64,000 bases of DNA from Propionimicrobium sp. PCR01-08-3 (GCF_030286045.1 NZ_CP127390.1:2063482-2127481), one strand, 5' to 3'. Shown: positions 9,243 to 17,834, counted from the stretch's first letter. Notes: generated by a model from the sequence alone, not told the origin. A program made the numbers and translations.

Positions 9243-10145
9243 GTGAGTGAACCGATGAAACCCTACCCAGTCAGCCCGATGCGTCATGTGCCTTCAAACG
9301 TGCAAAAGCCGCCCTACGCCGGGGAGATGACAGCGGAGCACTACACCGGTTCACATGTGCAATCCCCCGAGATCATCGAGAAGATGAAGAAAGCCGGACG
9401 AATCGCCGCCGACTCGATCCTGGTCGCCGCATCCGAGATTCGTCCGGGTGTGACCACCGAGCATCTGGACGCCGTCGCCCACGAATACCTCTGTGACTTG
9501 GGCGCCTATCCCGCATCCTTGGATTACCGGGGATTCCCGAAGAGCATCTGTACCTCGGTCAACGAGGTCATCTGCCACGGCATCCCCGATGCGCGTCCGC
9601 TGCAGGACGGCGATCTGATCAAGATCGATTCGACTGCCTTTATCGATGGCGTGCACGGCGACAACTGCGCGACCTTCTATGTCGGCGATGTCTCCGACGA
9701 GGCGAAGAAGCTCAGCGAGCGCACCCGTGAGGCCATGTACCGCGGCATCAAGGCCGTCAAGCCTGGACGTCCGTTGTCGGTGATCGGCCGGGTCATCGAG
9801 GCCTACGCAAAGCGCTTCGGCTACGGCGTGGTGCGTGAGTACACCGGACACGGCGTCCACACAGCCTTCCATTCGGGGCTGATCGTGCTGCACTACGACG
9901 AACCGATGCTCAATACGACCATGCTGCCCGGCATGACCTTCACCATCGAACCAATGCTCACCCTGGGTAGCGCTCGCACGGAGCAGTGGGACGACGGCTG
10001 GACCGTCGTCACCCAGGACAAGTCGTGGGTGGCCCAGTTCGAGCAGACACTGGTGGTCACCGATACCGGTTCAGAAATCCTGACGGTGCCCAGCAGCGGC
10101 GAGTTGATCGTGGGCGGTGAGATTCCGGAGCGTCCGGCGGCCTAG
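9243..10145 (+). CDS. map: Methionine aminopeptidase, type I
   Basis: This enzyme removes the initiator methionine from nascent proteins. The 300-residue product has an N-terminal extension of about 45 residues before the catalytic domain, as in actinobacterial type Ic enzymes. Metal ligands are visible in [20 protein letters not shown] (two Asp), [10 protein letters not shown] (His), FTIEPML (Glu) and QFEQTLVVT (Glu). The GTG at 9243 is preferred over 9237 because TAGAAT lies exactly 7 nt upstream; the ATG at 9255 is a further alternative. The DUF2510 gene ends 24 bp upstream. Confidence 0.94.
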   Translation: MSEPMKPYPVSPMRHVPSNVQKPPYAGEMTAEHYTGSHVQSPEIIEKMKKAGRIAADSILVAASEIRPGVTTEHLDAVAHEYLCDLGAYPASLDYRGFPKSICTSVNEVICHGIPDARPLQDGDLIKIDSTAFIDGVHGDNCATFYVGDVSDEAKKLSERTREAMYRGIKAVKPGRPLSVIGRVIEAYAKRFGYGVVREYTGHGVHTAFHSGLIVLHYDEPMLNTTMLPGMTFTIEPMLTLGSARTEQWDDGWTVVTQDKSWVAQFEQTLVVTDTGSEILTVPSSGELIVGGEIPERPAA

Positions 10146-10163
10146 ATCTGGCCAGTCGGCATC

Positions 10164-11129
10164 GTGATGAACGGTCTGGGCGCAAACCACAACCGCGGTG
10201 TCGAGCGACCCGCAGATGGTCGTGGCCCGGATGCTCGCGCCGACGCTGTCTCTGTCGCCGCGACTGAGCGGGACGATGCCGATTGCCCCGGACACGACTT
10301 GTCTGCCGCAGATCGGCCATCGGGCAAGGGTCGATCCACCAGGTCACGGTGGCTGAGGCGGCTCATCGCGCTCGGCGTCGTCGTCTTCTTGGTTGCCAAT
10401 GTGGCGGTCAATCCGTGGTGCGCCAAGATCCGTTCTCTCGCCCTGATGTCGGGCTATGACTGGGTTTACGAACGTGATTCGGTCCCCCACGACACCGGAA
10501 TTCGCGCCGATATGCCGTTGGACGGCACGGAGTTGTATCCGCTGATGGTCACTTTCAATGATGATGCCGGAATGTCGCAGTGGTTGGGTGAGGACGTGCG
10601 ATTCACGGTGGATTTCACCTTCGCAGATTTCGAACCGTGGCGCGGTTATTCAGGCATCTACGACCCCGAGAATCCGCTCTACGGCGCTTATGTGGGCAGC
10701 TATTATGTGCAAGGTCTCGGGCGAGAACTGACCGACGACGAAGTCACGAAGATCGCCGAATTCGATCAGCGGCGGTTGGCTTTACCCGCGCTCGGCCTGG
10801 GATATTCGGACAATGAATTCACGGTGTTAACGTCCGAATCGGCGCCAGTTGAATTCAGCGGACACGATTGGACGAACTACCAGGCGTCCATCGTGACGAA
10901 TTGCCCTGCGCACTCCCCCGATGGTTTCCAGATCTCTCACCTGCAATTCGGGGGGCCTCCGGCAAGCTCGGAACAGTACCCCTTGTGTCAAATGTCGGCG
11001 CAGATCGATGTCGGGTACTTCCCCGATCAGGACCTCACGATCGGGCTCTACGTGCTTTCCACCAGCGCCGATACCACGTCTACGCTACGCGGACTGACCT
11101 CGCTGCGCACCCAGATCGTCCGGCGGTGA
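10164..11129 (+). CDS. Hypothetical membrane-anchored protein
   Basis: This protein has 321 residues and no recognised family. The first 60 residues are polar and likely disordered. One hydrophobic segment spans about residues 66-84 (LRRLIALGVVVFLVANVAVN), and a globular region with several aromatic residues and three cysteines follows. It probably sits in the membrane with an exported C-terminal domain. The start could be the GTG at 10164 or the ATG at 10167. It runs in the same direction as map, with an 18-bp gap. It ends 9 bp before the convergent gene fragment at 11139, next to the decayed sugar-acid locus. Confidence 0.7.
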   Translation: MMNGLGANHNRGVERPADGRGPDARADAVSVAATERDDADCPGHDLSAADRPSGKGRSTRSRWLRRLIALGVVVFLVANVAVNPWCAKIRSLALMSGYDWVYERDSVPHDTGIRADMPLDGTELYPLMVTFNDDAGMSQWLGEDVRFTVDFTFADFEPWRGYSGIYDPENPLYGAYVGSYYVQGLGRELTDDEVTKIAEFDQRRLALPALGLGYSDNEFTVLTSESAPVEFSGHDWTNYQASIVTNCPAHSPDGFQISHLQFGGPPASSEQYPLCQMSAQIDVGYFPDQDLTIGLYVLSTSADTTSTLRGLTSLRTQIVRR

Positions 11130-11138
11130 CCCGGAACC

Positions 11139-11396
11139 TCACTTGCTCTTTCGCTGGTCTCGCTCCCGTAGATACCGAGTGAAGTTGGTGCGGTTCCCGA
11201 TCATGTAGCTGGCCACCAGCTCCTCGGGTGTCACAGAAATCTGCCGAGTGAGATACCGGTAGACCAACGTATGCGAGTCGTCGGGATCGTCCATGTGATG
11301 CACCATTTCTGAACTTTTCTCGTCGGAATCGAACATGAATTTGTTCAGCTCTTTGAAGTACTTGAAGTACTGGTCTCTAAAGATATTGATGATAAG
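11139..11396 (-). pseudogene. 3' fragment of an unidentified gene, 5' part lost
   Basis: The reading frame FRDQYFKYFKELNKFMFDS to VASYMIGNRTNFTRYLRER is protein-like and less GC-rich than its neighbours. It has no start codon before it runs antisense into the truncated transporter at about 11,390-11,397. About 85 C-terminal residues remain. The charged, helical character might fit the C-terminus of a transcriptional regulator, but I cannot name the family. It points away from the transporter. The original arrangement was probably a divergent pair whose shared 5' region was deleted. Confidence 0.55.
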
Positions 11397-12319
11397 ACCG
11401 TCGCCGAATGGGTGCCGTTGCGTGAGCGCGCGTTGGCCTCCGGCCTGTTCGATACCGGCGGTGCCGTCGGTGCGGCGATCGTCTATCCGATCGTCGCCGG
11501 CATCATCGCACTGTCGGGATGGCGAACCTTGTTCCTGGTCTGCGGTGTGGTCGGCATCATCTGGGCATTGCTGTGGATCTGGCTCTACCGTCGTCCGCAG
11601 CAGCACCCGCGCATCGGCAAGGCCGAACTCGACATGCTCAATGTGGATCAAGCACGTAACCACCCGGGCGAAGCCGCCTACTCGCTGTGGGCGATGCTGA
11701 GCAGCGGCAAGGTCTGGGGCCTGATCCTCGCCTTCCTCACCCGTGGCTTCTCGCAGAGCTTCTTCATGACCTGGCTGCCGACCTTCCTGGCCACGGTCTA
11801 CGGCTTCACCTTGCTGCAAACCGGAACCCTCGCGGCTATCCCGATCGTGTGCGGTGTCGTTGGTAACCTGCTCGGCGGGTTCTTCACCGATGGCTGGTCA
11901 AGATCGGCAAGTCGCTCGGTTTCTCCCGCAAGCTCACCATTACGCTGGGCGTGCTCTCGGCCATGACCATGGCTCCGGCTGCCTTCATCGATAACGGGTA
12001 CTTCGCCTTGGCCATGCTGGCCTTCGCCAACTTCGGCACCCAGTTCGCGTCCGGCGCCATGTGGGCGCTGCCCGCGGACCTCGCACCGAACGAGGCTTCG
12101 GTCGGCCGCCTCGCAGGCATCCAGAACTGTGCGCTGTGGGCCGGATCGTTCATCAGCCCGATGTTCGTCGGATTCGTCGTGGACGCCGCCGGCGGCAACT
12201 TCACTATCCCGCTCATCGTCGGTGGCCTGATGGGCATTGTCACGATCTTCGCCATCACCGTACTGGTCGGAAAGGTAGCGCCCATCAAACTCAATGATCG
12301 TTTCAAGGTGTCGGAGTGA
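11391..12319 (+). pseudogene. Truncated and frameshifted MFS sugar-acid transporter (ACS family)
   Basis: The frame starts abruptly at DKTVAEWVPLRERALASGLFD, a motif from the middle of the N-terminal half of anion:cation symporters such as hexuronate or galactarate permeases. Roughly 100-140 N-terminal residues are missing. The sequence continues through several membrane segments to GGFFTD. The frame then changes between about 11,887 and 11,893: the expected continuation WLVKIGKSLGFSRKLTITLG is read in another frame, consistent with loss of one base. It then runs to FKVSE at 12,319. With both lesions it cannot give a functional 12-helix transporter. The downstream dehydratase suggests the substrate was an aldonate or hexuronate. 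Confidence 0.8.
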
Positions 12320-12321
12320 TA

Positions 12322-13533
12322 GTGAACAACGAAATCCTGAGAGCGCCCTGGGATGCCCGGGACTCGTCACCGAAGATCACCGCTGTCGACTGCTTCATCA
12401 CCGCCCCCGAAGGGGTCAATCTGGTGGTCGTCAAGGTGTCGACCGACGACCCAGAGATCTACGGTTTGGGCTGTGCGACGTTTGCCTATCGTGCGAGCGC
12501 TGTCGCCTGCGTCGTGCGCGACTATCTGGCGCCACGGTTGATCGGACGACCCGTCCGTAGCGTCACCGACACCTATGCGTCGATGCAGGTCGGCCCCTAC
12601 TGGCGTGGTGGCCCGATCGAGAACAGCGCCATCAGCGGGGTCGACATGGCGCTGTGGGATATCAAGGGCAAGCTGTGCGGCGAGCCCGTCTGATCATTGA
12701 TAGGTGGCCAGGTTCACGAATATCTGCCGACCCATCTGTCGGTTTTCGCGAGCTCGTTGGACGACCTCGTCCGCAAGGTCGGCGTGCGGGTGTCGCAGGG
12801 ATTCACCAAGTTCCGGGCGATGGTCGAGGGGCCCGACTTCGGGCATCCGAAGCTGACCGCGAAGCAGTTCGCGTCCAGTACCGCAGAGATCTTGACCACT
12901 CTCACCGCCGCGTACGGCGATGAGTTGGGGTTCACCGTCGACGTGCATGGACGCTACGAGCCGCAGGAGCTCTTCCATATCGCGCAGGCTCTCGAACCCT
13001 TCAACCTGGTGTATCTCGAAGATCCGTTTCCGCCCGAGCACCTCGACTGGCTGCCGCTGCTGCGCTCGAAGACCGCCCAGCCGATCGCGATCGGTGAGGT
13101 CTTCACCCTTCCCGAGCAGTATCAAAAGGCGCTCGCCGATCACAGCATCGATGTGGTTCGCAGCCATTTATCGATGATCGGCGGCTTTACTCCGGGTTTG
13201 AAGCTCGCCCACGTGGCCGAGTATTTCGGCTCGCAGGTGACCTTCCATGGGCCGACTGATCTGAGCCCCGTCGGGCATGCCGCGAATATCGCGATCGAGC
13301 TGGCCAGCCCGAATGTTCGCGTCCATGAGCATCATCAGCCCGCGGAGCAGACACAGCGGATCTTCCCCGGCGCGCCGATCGCCGAGGCCGGACGCATCTA
13401 TCCATGGATGAAGCCGGGCTGGGGAGTTGACTTCATTCCTGAAGAGGCCGCCAAGTATCCGGCGCTGCCCGATGAGGCGTTGTCGTCCTTGGAAGGGCAC
13501 CGCTCATACGACGGAGTCGTTGCCCGCCCGTAG
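12322..13533 (+). pseudogene. Enolase-superfamily mannonate/galactonate-type dehydratase interrupted by TGA
   Basis: This gene resembles RspA/ManD-type sugar-acid dehydratases. The N-terminal capping domain ([20 protein letters not shown] to [16 protein letters not shown]) is followed directly by TGA at 12,691-12,693. The same frame continues SLIGGQVHEYLP and on through the barrel domain. Metal-site motifs DVHGRYEP, YLEDPFPPEH and IAIGEVF, and the loop FHGPTDLSPVGHAAN, are all intact. The stop therefore replaces one residue in an otherwise complete frame of about 403 codons. I chose the GTG at 12,322 because GGAG lies 5 nt upstream; the GTG at 12,316 overlaps the transporter's stop. A barrel-only product from the TTG at 12,697 would lack the capping domain. 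Confidence 0.82.
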
Positions 13534-13565
13534 CGCTGTTCGGTGCCGGGGCCATCGACCCCATT

Positions 13566-13608
13566 GATGGCGGGAGCAATTCGGCTGTGCCGGGTTACTC
13601 CCGCCATC
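13566..13608. terminator. Inverted repeat between convergent genes, likely terminator
   Basis: GATGGCGGGAG (13566-13576) pairs perfectly with CTCCCGCCATC (13598-13608) across a 21-nt loop. It lies between the convergent dehydratase pseudogene and the membrane protein gene, and there is no strong T-run. Confidence 0.55.
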
Positions 13609-13650
13609 CTCCAGTTGGCTGGACACCCAGCTCGCGGTGACGGAACGAGA

Positions 13651-14298
13651 TCAAGCAGCAGCGCGGTCTGCCTTGGCCCGTGACCGGGCCTTGCGTCCGC
13701 AGATGATCGCGGCGACGCTGAGCACGATCATGACGGTCAAGATCGCGAATGCATTGCGCATGAACAGCGACTCGGGCAGATAGTTGATGATGGGGTCGGT
13801 CTTCGGATCGAAGATCCAAAGGTCATTGCTGAAGAAGATCTCGTGGAAGGCCACGAAGGCCTTGTCGAAGTCGATGAGCAGCGGAGTCGCGATCACCAAT
13901 GGCGTCGCCAACGTGAGGATCCCGCCCGCCGTCAGGAACCCGGACGCATGGTGCCTGCGCCACAACCAGATCCCGATCATGACGGCCACCACGAGGCAGA
14001 TCAACCCACCCTGAACGAACACTTGGAAGATGTCTTTCGCGTCGGCGAAGTGCTGGCGTCCCGAATCGGACATCGGCAAGGTCTCTAATTGCAGCTCGCT
14101 CACCCACGGGAAAAGGCTGAAATGCACCACCCGGTCATAGTTGGCCTGCATTTCGGCATTGGTGAGTTGATAGTTGTTGACCGCACCTGCAGAAAACCAG
14201 CGGTAGCTGAAGGTTGACGCAAGCACCACTGCCACAGAATTGCCGAGGATGGCGCCGGCCACAGCGATTGAGGCCAGTACGCTCGCGACTCTCTTCAT
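13651..14298 (-). CDS. TIGR01906-type integral membrane protein
   Basis: This 215-residue protein has four hydrophobic segments (about residues 5-30, 98-118, 123-145 and 185-205). It contains the family-like block FHEIFFSNDLWIFDP followed by TDPIINYLPESLFM, which I associate with TIGR01906 membrane proteins of unknown function. I chose the ATG at 14,298 because it opens directly on a signal-anchor-like segment (MKRVASVLASIAVAGAILG) and TAGGGT lies 8 nt upstream. Longer in-frame extensions are polar and unlikely. It is a single gene between a convergent pseudogene and the toxin-antitoxin pair. Confidence 0.82.
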   Translation of the reverse strand: MKRVASVLASIAVAGAILGNSVAVVLASTFSYRWFSAGAVNNYQLTNAEMQANYDRVVHFSLFPWVSELQLETLPMSDSGRQHFADAKDIFQVFVQGGLICLVVAVMIGIWLWRRHHASGFLTAGGILTLATPLVIATPLLIDFDKAFVAFHEIFFSNDLWIFDPKTDPIINYLPESLFMRNAFAILTVMIVLSVAAIICGRKARSRAKADRAAA

Positions 14299-14475
14299 AG
14301 ACGTTGACCCTAGCGCCCACCGGCAATTCGCGAGTTGCTGGTGGGCATCAGCGGCACGCCACACGACCTTGGTCGCGAGGCGCTGGCGTTCGAGGGCGTC
14401 CTCAATCTCGCCAAACATTCTTTCAGCTGTGCAGTTAGCTTCGGACACGGCATGAGTCGCCGATCGCTTCCATTT

Positions 14476-14494
14476 TGTATCGCGACGAGATACA
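14476..14494. promoter_or_regulatory. Candidate operator of the HigBA-type pair
   Basis: TGTATC and GATACA form a perfect 6-bp inverted repeat separated by 7 nt, just before the toxin start at 14,502. TACAGT (14,491-14,496) overlaps the right arm and could be the -10 element. This is a typical site for antitoxin autoregulation. Confidence 0.5.
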
Positions 14495-14501
14495 GTCAAT
14501 T

Positions 14502-14780
14502 ATGATCGTTAGCTTTCGACACAAGGGCCTTGAGGCGCTGTATCGAAGTGGTTCGAAGAAGGGAGTGCAGAGCGACCATGTACCGAAACTCACTCGCATA
14601 CTCTCACTGCTTGATGTCGCACAACAGCCGTCCGATCTCGATCTACCTGGTTTTCGGTTGCATGAGCTAAAGGGCGATCTGGCAAGGCACTGGTCCGTGA
14701 GGGTCAACGGGAAGTGGCGCGTAACGTTCAAATTTGTCGGTCAGGATGTGGAACTCGTCGACTATCGCGATTATCACTGA
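14502..14780 (+). CDS. HigB/RelE-superfamily toxin
   Basis: This 92-residue protein has the fold pattern of HigB-type ribosome-dependent mRNA interferases. Family-like motifs are LEALYRSGSKKGVQ near the N-terminus, DLDLPGFRLHELKGD in the middle, and RHWSVRVNGKWRVTFKF followed by DVELVDYRDYH at the C-terminus. The ATG at 14,502 follows the candidate operator and promoter, with no ribosome-binding site. The antitoxin gene starts 12 bp after the stop. Toxin-first order is characteristic of higBA systems. Confidence 0.9.
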   Translation: MIVSFRHKGLEALYRSGSKKGVQSDHVPKLTRILSLLDVAQQPSDLDLPGFRLHELKGDLARHWSVRVNGKWRVTFKFVGQDVELVDYRDYH

Positions 14781-14792
14781 AGGAGGAGTGAG

Positions 14793-15077
14793 ATGGTTAT
14801 GCGGAACCCGGTGCATCCCGGCGCGATTCTTCGTGAGGATGTGCTTCCAGAACTCGGACTTACCGTTAACGAGGCCGCTGCACGGCTGGGTATTTCGCGT
14901 GTAGCTCTTAGTCGCGTACTGCATGAACATGCCCGCATCTCGTCAAACCTGGCAGTGCGACTCGAAGAAGCGGGCGTGGGTACGGCTCACGTGTGGCTCG
15001 CATTGCAGTCGGCATATGATTTGGCAACCGAGCGTGCGGCCGGTGTGCCCAAGGTGCGTCGCCTTGATGCTGCCTGA
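14793..15077 (+). CDS. HigA-family antitoxin (Xre-type)
   Basis: This 94-residue antitoxin should neutralise the upstream toxin and repress the operon. It starts with the HigA signature NPVHPGAILREDVLPELGLTV (read in two parts). A helix-turn-helix follows (NEAAARLGISRVALSRVLHEHARIS), and the C-terminus has VWLALQSAYDLATER. GGAGGAG sits 5-11 nt before the ATG at 14,793, a strong ribosome-binding site that contrasts with the toxin's lack of one. More antitoxin than toxin would be made, as expected for such pairs. Confidence 0.92.
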   Translation: MVMRNPVHPGAILREDVLPELGLTVNEAAARLGISRVALSRVLHEHARISSNLAVRLEEAGVGTAHVWLALQSAYDLATERAAGVPKVRRLDAA

Positions 15078-15126
15078 GTCTGATACGTCGAACCTTCGTC
15101 GCCATCCGCGTGGCACGCTGGAGACC

Positions 15127-15675
15127 ATGCGTAATCCGATCTTCGGCAAACTTGATCCCCTTCCCGCGCTCGAACACCCCGAGTTGCTGGCGCCGTCGAC
15201 TTTCGCCGCGGTGCAGCAGTATGTGCCGGATGCGCTGGTCGCGCAGATCGATCCGGCATTGAGCGATACCGAGGTGATGTGCGCTAACTACGGAGTGCCG
15301 TTGAGCGCGTCCGCAAATATTGTGCTTATCACCGGCAAACGCAACGGTGAGGTGCGCAAGGTCGCGTGCCAGGTGTTGGCAGATCAGCGGCTCGACATCA
15401 ACCATTTCGTCCGGCAAACCCTGGGTGTGCGTAAGTGCTCGTTCGCGTCCATGGACGACGCGGTGGCGTCCTCGGGAATGCCATACGGCGCGATCACTCC
15501 GGTCGGGCTCCCGGATGACTGGCCGCTGTGGGTCGACGGCGCAGTCGCCGACACCGAATGGATCTGTATCGGCGCCGGAGTGCGGGAAGCCAAGCTGTTC
15601 TTGCCCGGAGCCGATCTGCTCAAGTTGCCCACCGCGATCCGCCAGGATGGCATGGCACAGTCGGCCTCTGCGTGA
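15127..15675 (+). CDS. YbaK/EbsC-type aminoacyl-tRNA deacylase domain protein
   Basis: This 182-residue protein matches the YbaK/ProX trans-editing fold. Family-like segments are IVLITGKRNGEVRKVACQVL, DINHFVRQTLGVRKCSFASM, GMPYGAITPVGLPDDWPLWVD and IGAGVREAKLFLPGADLLKL. These proteins hydrolyse mis-charged tRNAs such as Cys-tRNA(Pro), though the exact specificity cannot be read here. I chose the ATG at 15,127 because it opens a family-like N-terminus (MRNPIFGKLDPLPAL). Upstream in-frame codons overlap the antitoxin gene. Confidence 0.82.
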   Translation: MRNPIFGKLDPLPALEHPELLAPSTFAAVQQYVPDALVAQIDPALSDTEVMCANYGVPLSASANIVLITGKRNGEVRKVACQVLADQRLDINHFVRQTLGVRKCSFASMDDAVASSGMPYGAITPVGLPDDWPLWVDGAVADTEWICIGAGVREAKLFLPGADLLKLPTAIRQDGMAQSASA

Positions 15676-15853
15676 GGCGGCACTTCCCCGTTCGCGCGGA
15701 TCGCGTGCACATGGAGTCAGCGGACGCCCCTGTGTTCGCGGGGTCGCCATTCCCGGCCCAGCTGATCAAACGATCACAGTGACCGTTGAGCACCAGGAAT
15801 CGCCGAGTCTGGGCTAAGCTCCTGCTGACCATGCGAAGAGGCGAGGAACTCAG

Positions 15854-17140
15854 GTGAAACTTCCAGATCTCAAACGTGAGCTTGCGTTGGGCGAGTTCGA
15901 TGATCAGATTCAGCACGTTTATGCAGGCGACCACTCCGAATTGGAGGAGTCCCGCATCAGATTCGCCAGACTGATCGCTCGTTTCGGATCCGTATTCGGC
16001 GCGGATGGCGAGGCCGCGCTTTTCTCTGCACCCGGACGCACCGAGATCGGCGGCAATCACACCGACCACCAGCACGGGCACGTGCTCGCCGGTGCCGTAA
16101 ACCTCGACATGGCCGCCTGTGCCGGACGCAACGACTCGTCGGTTATCCGGATCTCTTCGGCGGGATTCCCCGACCTTGAAGTGGACACCGACGACCTTGA
16201 GCCGGACGAATCCGAGTACGGCAGCTCAACGGCACTGGTCCGCGGTATCTGCCGGGCCGCCGCCGATCGCGGATACCGGATCGCCGGTTGGAATGCCTGC
16301 ATCACTTCCGATGTACCCGGCGGATCAGGGCTATCATCCTCGGCTGCCTACGAGATCTTGGTCGGCGTCATCGTCAACCATCTCTTCTGCAATGACGAGC
16401 TCACCGCGGTCGAGCTCGCCCAGGTCGGGCAGTATGCCGAGAATGTCTTTTTCGGAAAGCCCTCGGGCTTGATGGATCAGATGGCCAGCTCGCTCGGCAA
16501 TGTCGTTCATATTGATTTCGGCGATCCGGCGGCGCCCGGCATCGAACCGGTCGACTTCGACATGGCCGCTTCGGGCCACGTGCTGTGCATCATCGATTCC
16601 GGCGCCGATCATGCCGACCTGACCGACGAATACGCGGCCATCGCCAATGAGATGCGGTCGGTGGCCGGGCATTTCGGCAAGCAGTTCTTGAACAAGGTCG
16701 ACCCGGACGAGTTCTGGGCGGATCTAGCCGAGGTGAGAGCCGAGGCCGGGGATCGGGGCGTACTGCGGGCGGCGCATTTCTTCGCCGAAACCAAGCGCGC
16801 TCCCGAGCAGGCCGCTGCTCTGGCCGAAGGGCGATTCGACGACTTCTTGGCATTGGTACGTGCGTCGGGAATCTCGTCCGCCACCTTGTTGCAGAATCTC
16901 TTCGGCTGTTCTGATCCTGGTCAGCAGGCGGTCGGCGTATCCCTCGCACTCGCCGAGCACCTTCTTGATGGACGCGGGGCCGCCCGCGTCCACGGCGGAG
17001 GTTTCGCCGGCACGATCCAGGCCTGGGTACCGGCCGAGATGGCCGAAGACTTCCGTCAAGGCATGGACGCAGTACTCGGCGAGGGCAAATGCCAGATCGT
17101 CCGCATCCGCCCGGTCGGCGGCGCCGTCATCGCCGGCTGA
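15854..17140 (+). CDS. Galactokinase-family (GHMP) sugar kinase
   Basis: This 428-residue GHMP kinase resembles galactokinase. It has the N-terminal substrate motif FSAPGRTEIGGNHTDHQHG (residues 58-75), the phosphate-binding loop DVPGGSGLSSSAAYE, and the C-terminal motif RVHGGGFAGTIQAWV. Classical galactokinases read GRVNLIGEHTDY. Here the Glu that contacts the sugar 6-hydroxyl is Asn68 and the following Tyr is His, while Asp71 is kept. The sugar may therefore not be galactose, and I leave the symbol blank. The GTG at 15,854 follows GAGGAA. No other Leloir-pathway gene is adjacent. Confidence 0.8.
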   Translation: MKLPDLKRELALGEFDDQIQHVYAGDHSELEESRIRFARLIARFGSVFGADGEAALFSAPGRTEIGGNHTDHQHGHVLAGAVNLDMAACAGRNDSSVIRISSAGFPDLEVDTDDLEPDESEYGSSTALVRGICRAAADRGYRIAGWNACITSDVPGGSGLSSSAAYEILVGVIVNHLFCNDELTAVELAQVGQYAENVFFGKPSGLMDQMASSLGNVVHIDFGDPAAPGIEPVDFDMAASGHVLCIIDSGADHADLTDEYAAIANEMRSVAGHFGKQFLNKVDPDEFWADLAEVRAEAGDRGVLRAAHFFAETKRAPEQAAALAEGRFDDFLALVRASGISSATLLQNLFGCSDPGQQAVGVSLALAEHLLDGRGAARVHGGGFAGTIQAWVPAEMAEDFRQGMDAVLGEGKCQIVRIRPVGGAVIAG

Positions 17141-17176
17141 CGCTATACCTCGTGAACCGGGCCCTGAGGATATAGC

Positions 17177-17554
17177 TCAAGAAGCGCGCGCCAATTGGGA
17201 AACTCGTTGGACTGATAGACCCAGGACTTGCGCGGTGTCCCGCAAAGTCAATCCATCAGCGCGCATTTGTGCCACCGCGGCCCGGGAAGCAGCGGCCGCC
17301 GCCAAGTCCGCTTGTCTCGCAGCTTCTGATTTGGTTCGATAGTCCTCGGCCAATGCCGCATAATCGCGATCCGAAAGATCAACTGACACGTCAAAATCCG
17401 ACTCGGGACGATCAGTCAGCAGAGAAGCGGCATCTTTGACCATGCCAGTGACTTCGTCCAAGCGTGCGGCCTGTGTATAAATGTCAAGTTCTGGCACGTG
17501 AATGGCCCACCATTTCCCATCGCGAACAACGCGAGCAGTAACCTTCATCGTCAT
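17177..17554 (-). CDS. HicB-family antitoxin with C-terminal helix-turn-helix
   Basis: This 125-residue protein has an N-terminal HicB-like domain (MKVTARVVRDGKWWAIHVPE). An Ala-rich helical middle follows, then a C-terminal sigma-like helix-turn-helix (ADGLTLRDTAQVLGLSVQRVSQL). It would neutralise the upstream HicA-type toxin and repress transcription. The ATG at 17,554 overlaps the toxin stop as TGATG; a GTG at 17,557 is an alternative. The pair sits between the galactokinase-family gene and the left end of the rnpB island, outside the attachment repeat. Confidence 0.85.
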   Translation of the reverse strand: MTMKVTARVVRDGKWWAIHVPELDIYTQAARLDEVTGMVKDAASLLTDRPESDFDVSVDLSDRDYAALAEDYRTKSEAARQADLAAAAASRAAVAQMRADGLTLRDTAQVLGLSVQRVSQLARAS

Positions 17555-17742
17555 CACTCCATCCCGAGTTGCTTGAAGATCCCTTTGGCAGTCAAATCGC
17601 TGATTTCACTGTGCCGAGCTACGACTGCCTGGCGCTCACCCAGCTTGACCTTCGTGTGATTCGCGCCTTCAGTTATGCGCAAGTCCTGATCTGTCCGACG
17701 AGCATAGGAGATGATTCGCTTCATCAGATCCCTGCGCTTCAT
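17554..17742 (-). CDS. HicA-family toxin
   Basis: This 62-residue protein has a double-stranded RNA-binding-like pattern typical of HicA. The basic N-terminus is KRRDLMKRIISYARRT, and the glycine loop with the presumed catalytic His lies in EGANHTKVKLGERQAVVARH. The C-terminus is KGIFKQLGME. HicA toxins cleave mRNA during translation. The ATG at 17,742 is preceded by TAGAAT with 6 nt between, suggesting leaderless expression. The usual order is kept, with toxin first and antitoxin second. Confidence 0.85.
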   Translation of the reverse strand: MKRRDLMKRIISYARRTDQDLRITEGANHTKVKLGERQAVVARHSEISDLTAKGIFKQLGME

Positions 17743-17748
17743 CACTCG

Positions 17749-17754
17749 ATTCTA
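17749..17754 (-). promoter_or_regulatory. Candidate -10 element of the HicAB pair
   Basis: TAGAAT on the minus strand ends 6 nt before the ATG at 17,742. No ribosome-binding site precedes the toxin gene. Confidence 0.45.
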
Positions 17755-17806
17755 TAGGCATAGATCTCCGGCATCAAGACCCATAGAACCGGCAAGACTG
17801 AATACA

Positions 17807-17834
17807 GATGAGTCGGCCGTAAGCCGGGTTCTGA
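17807..17834. repeat. attL: 28-bp copy of the rnpB 3' end
   Basis: This is identical to 27742-27769. It begins GATGAGTCGGCCGTAAGC and ends GGGTTCTGA. It is the detached copy; the sequence to its right does not continue as RNase P RNA. Confidence 0.88.

Noticed and set aside
12691-12693. TGA in the dehydratase read as selenocysteine.
   Set aside because: The position is not a redox or active-site residue in the enolase superfamily, no selenocysteine insertion element is visible, and neighbouring genes are also broken.
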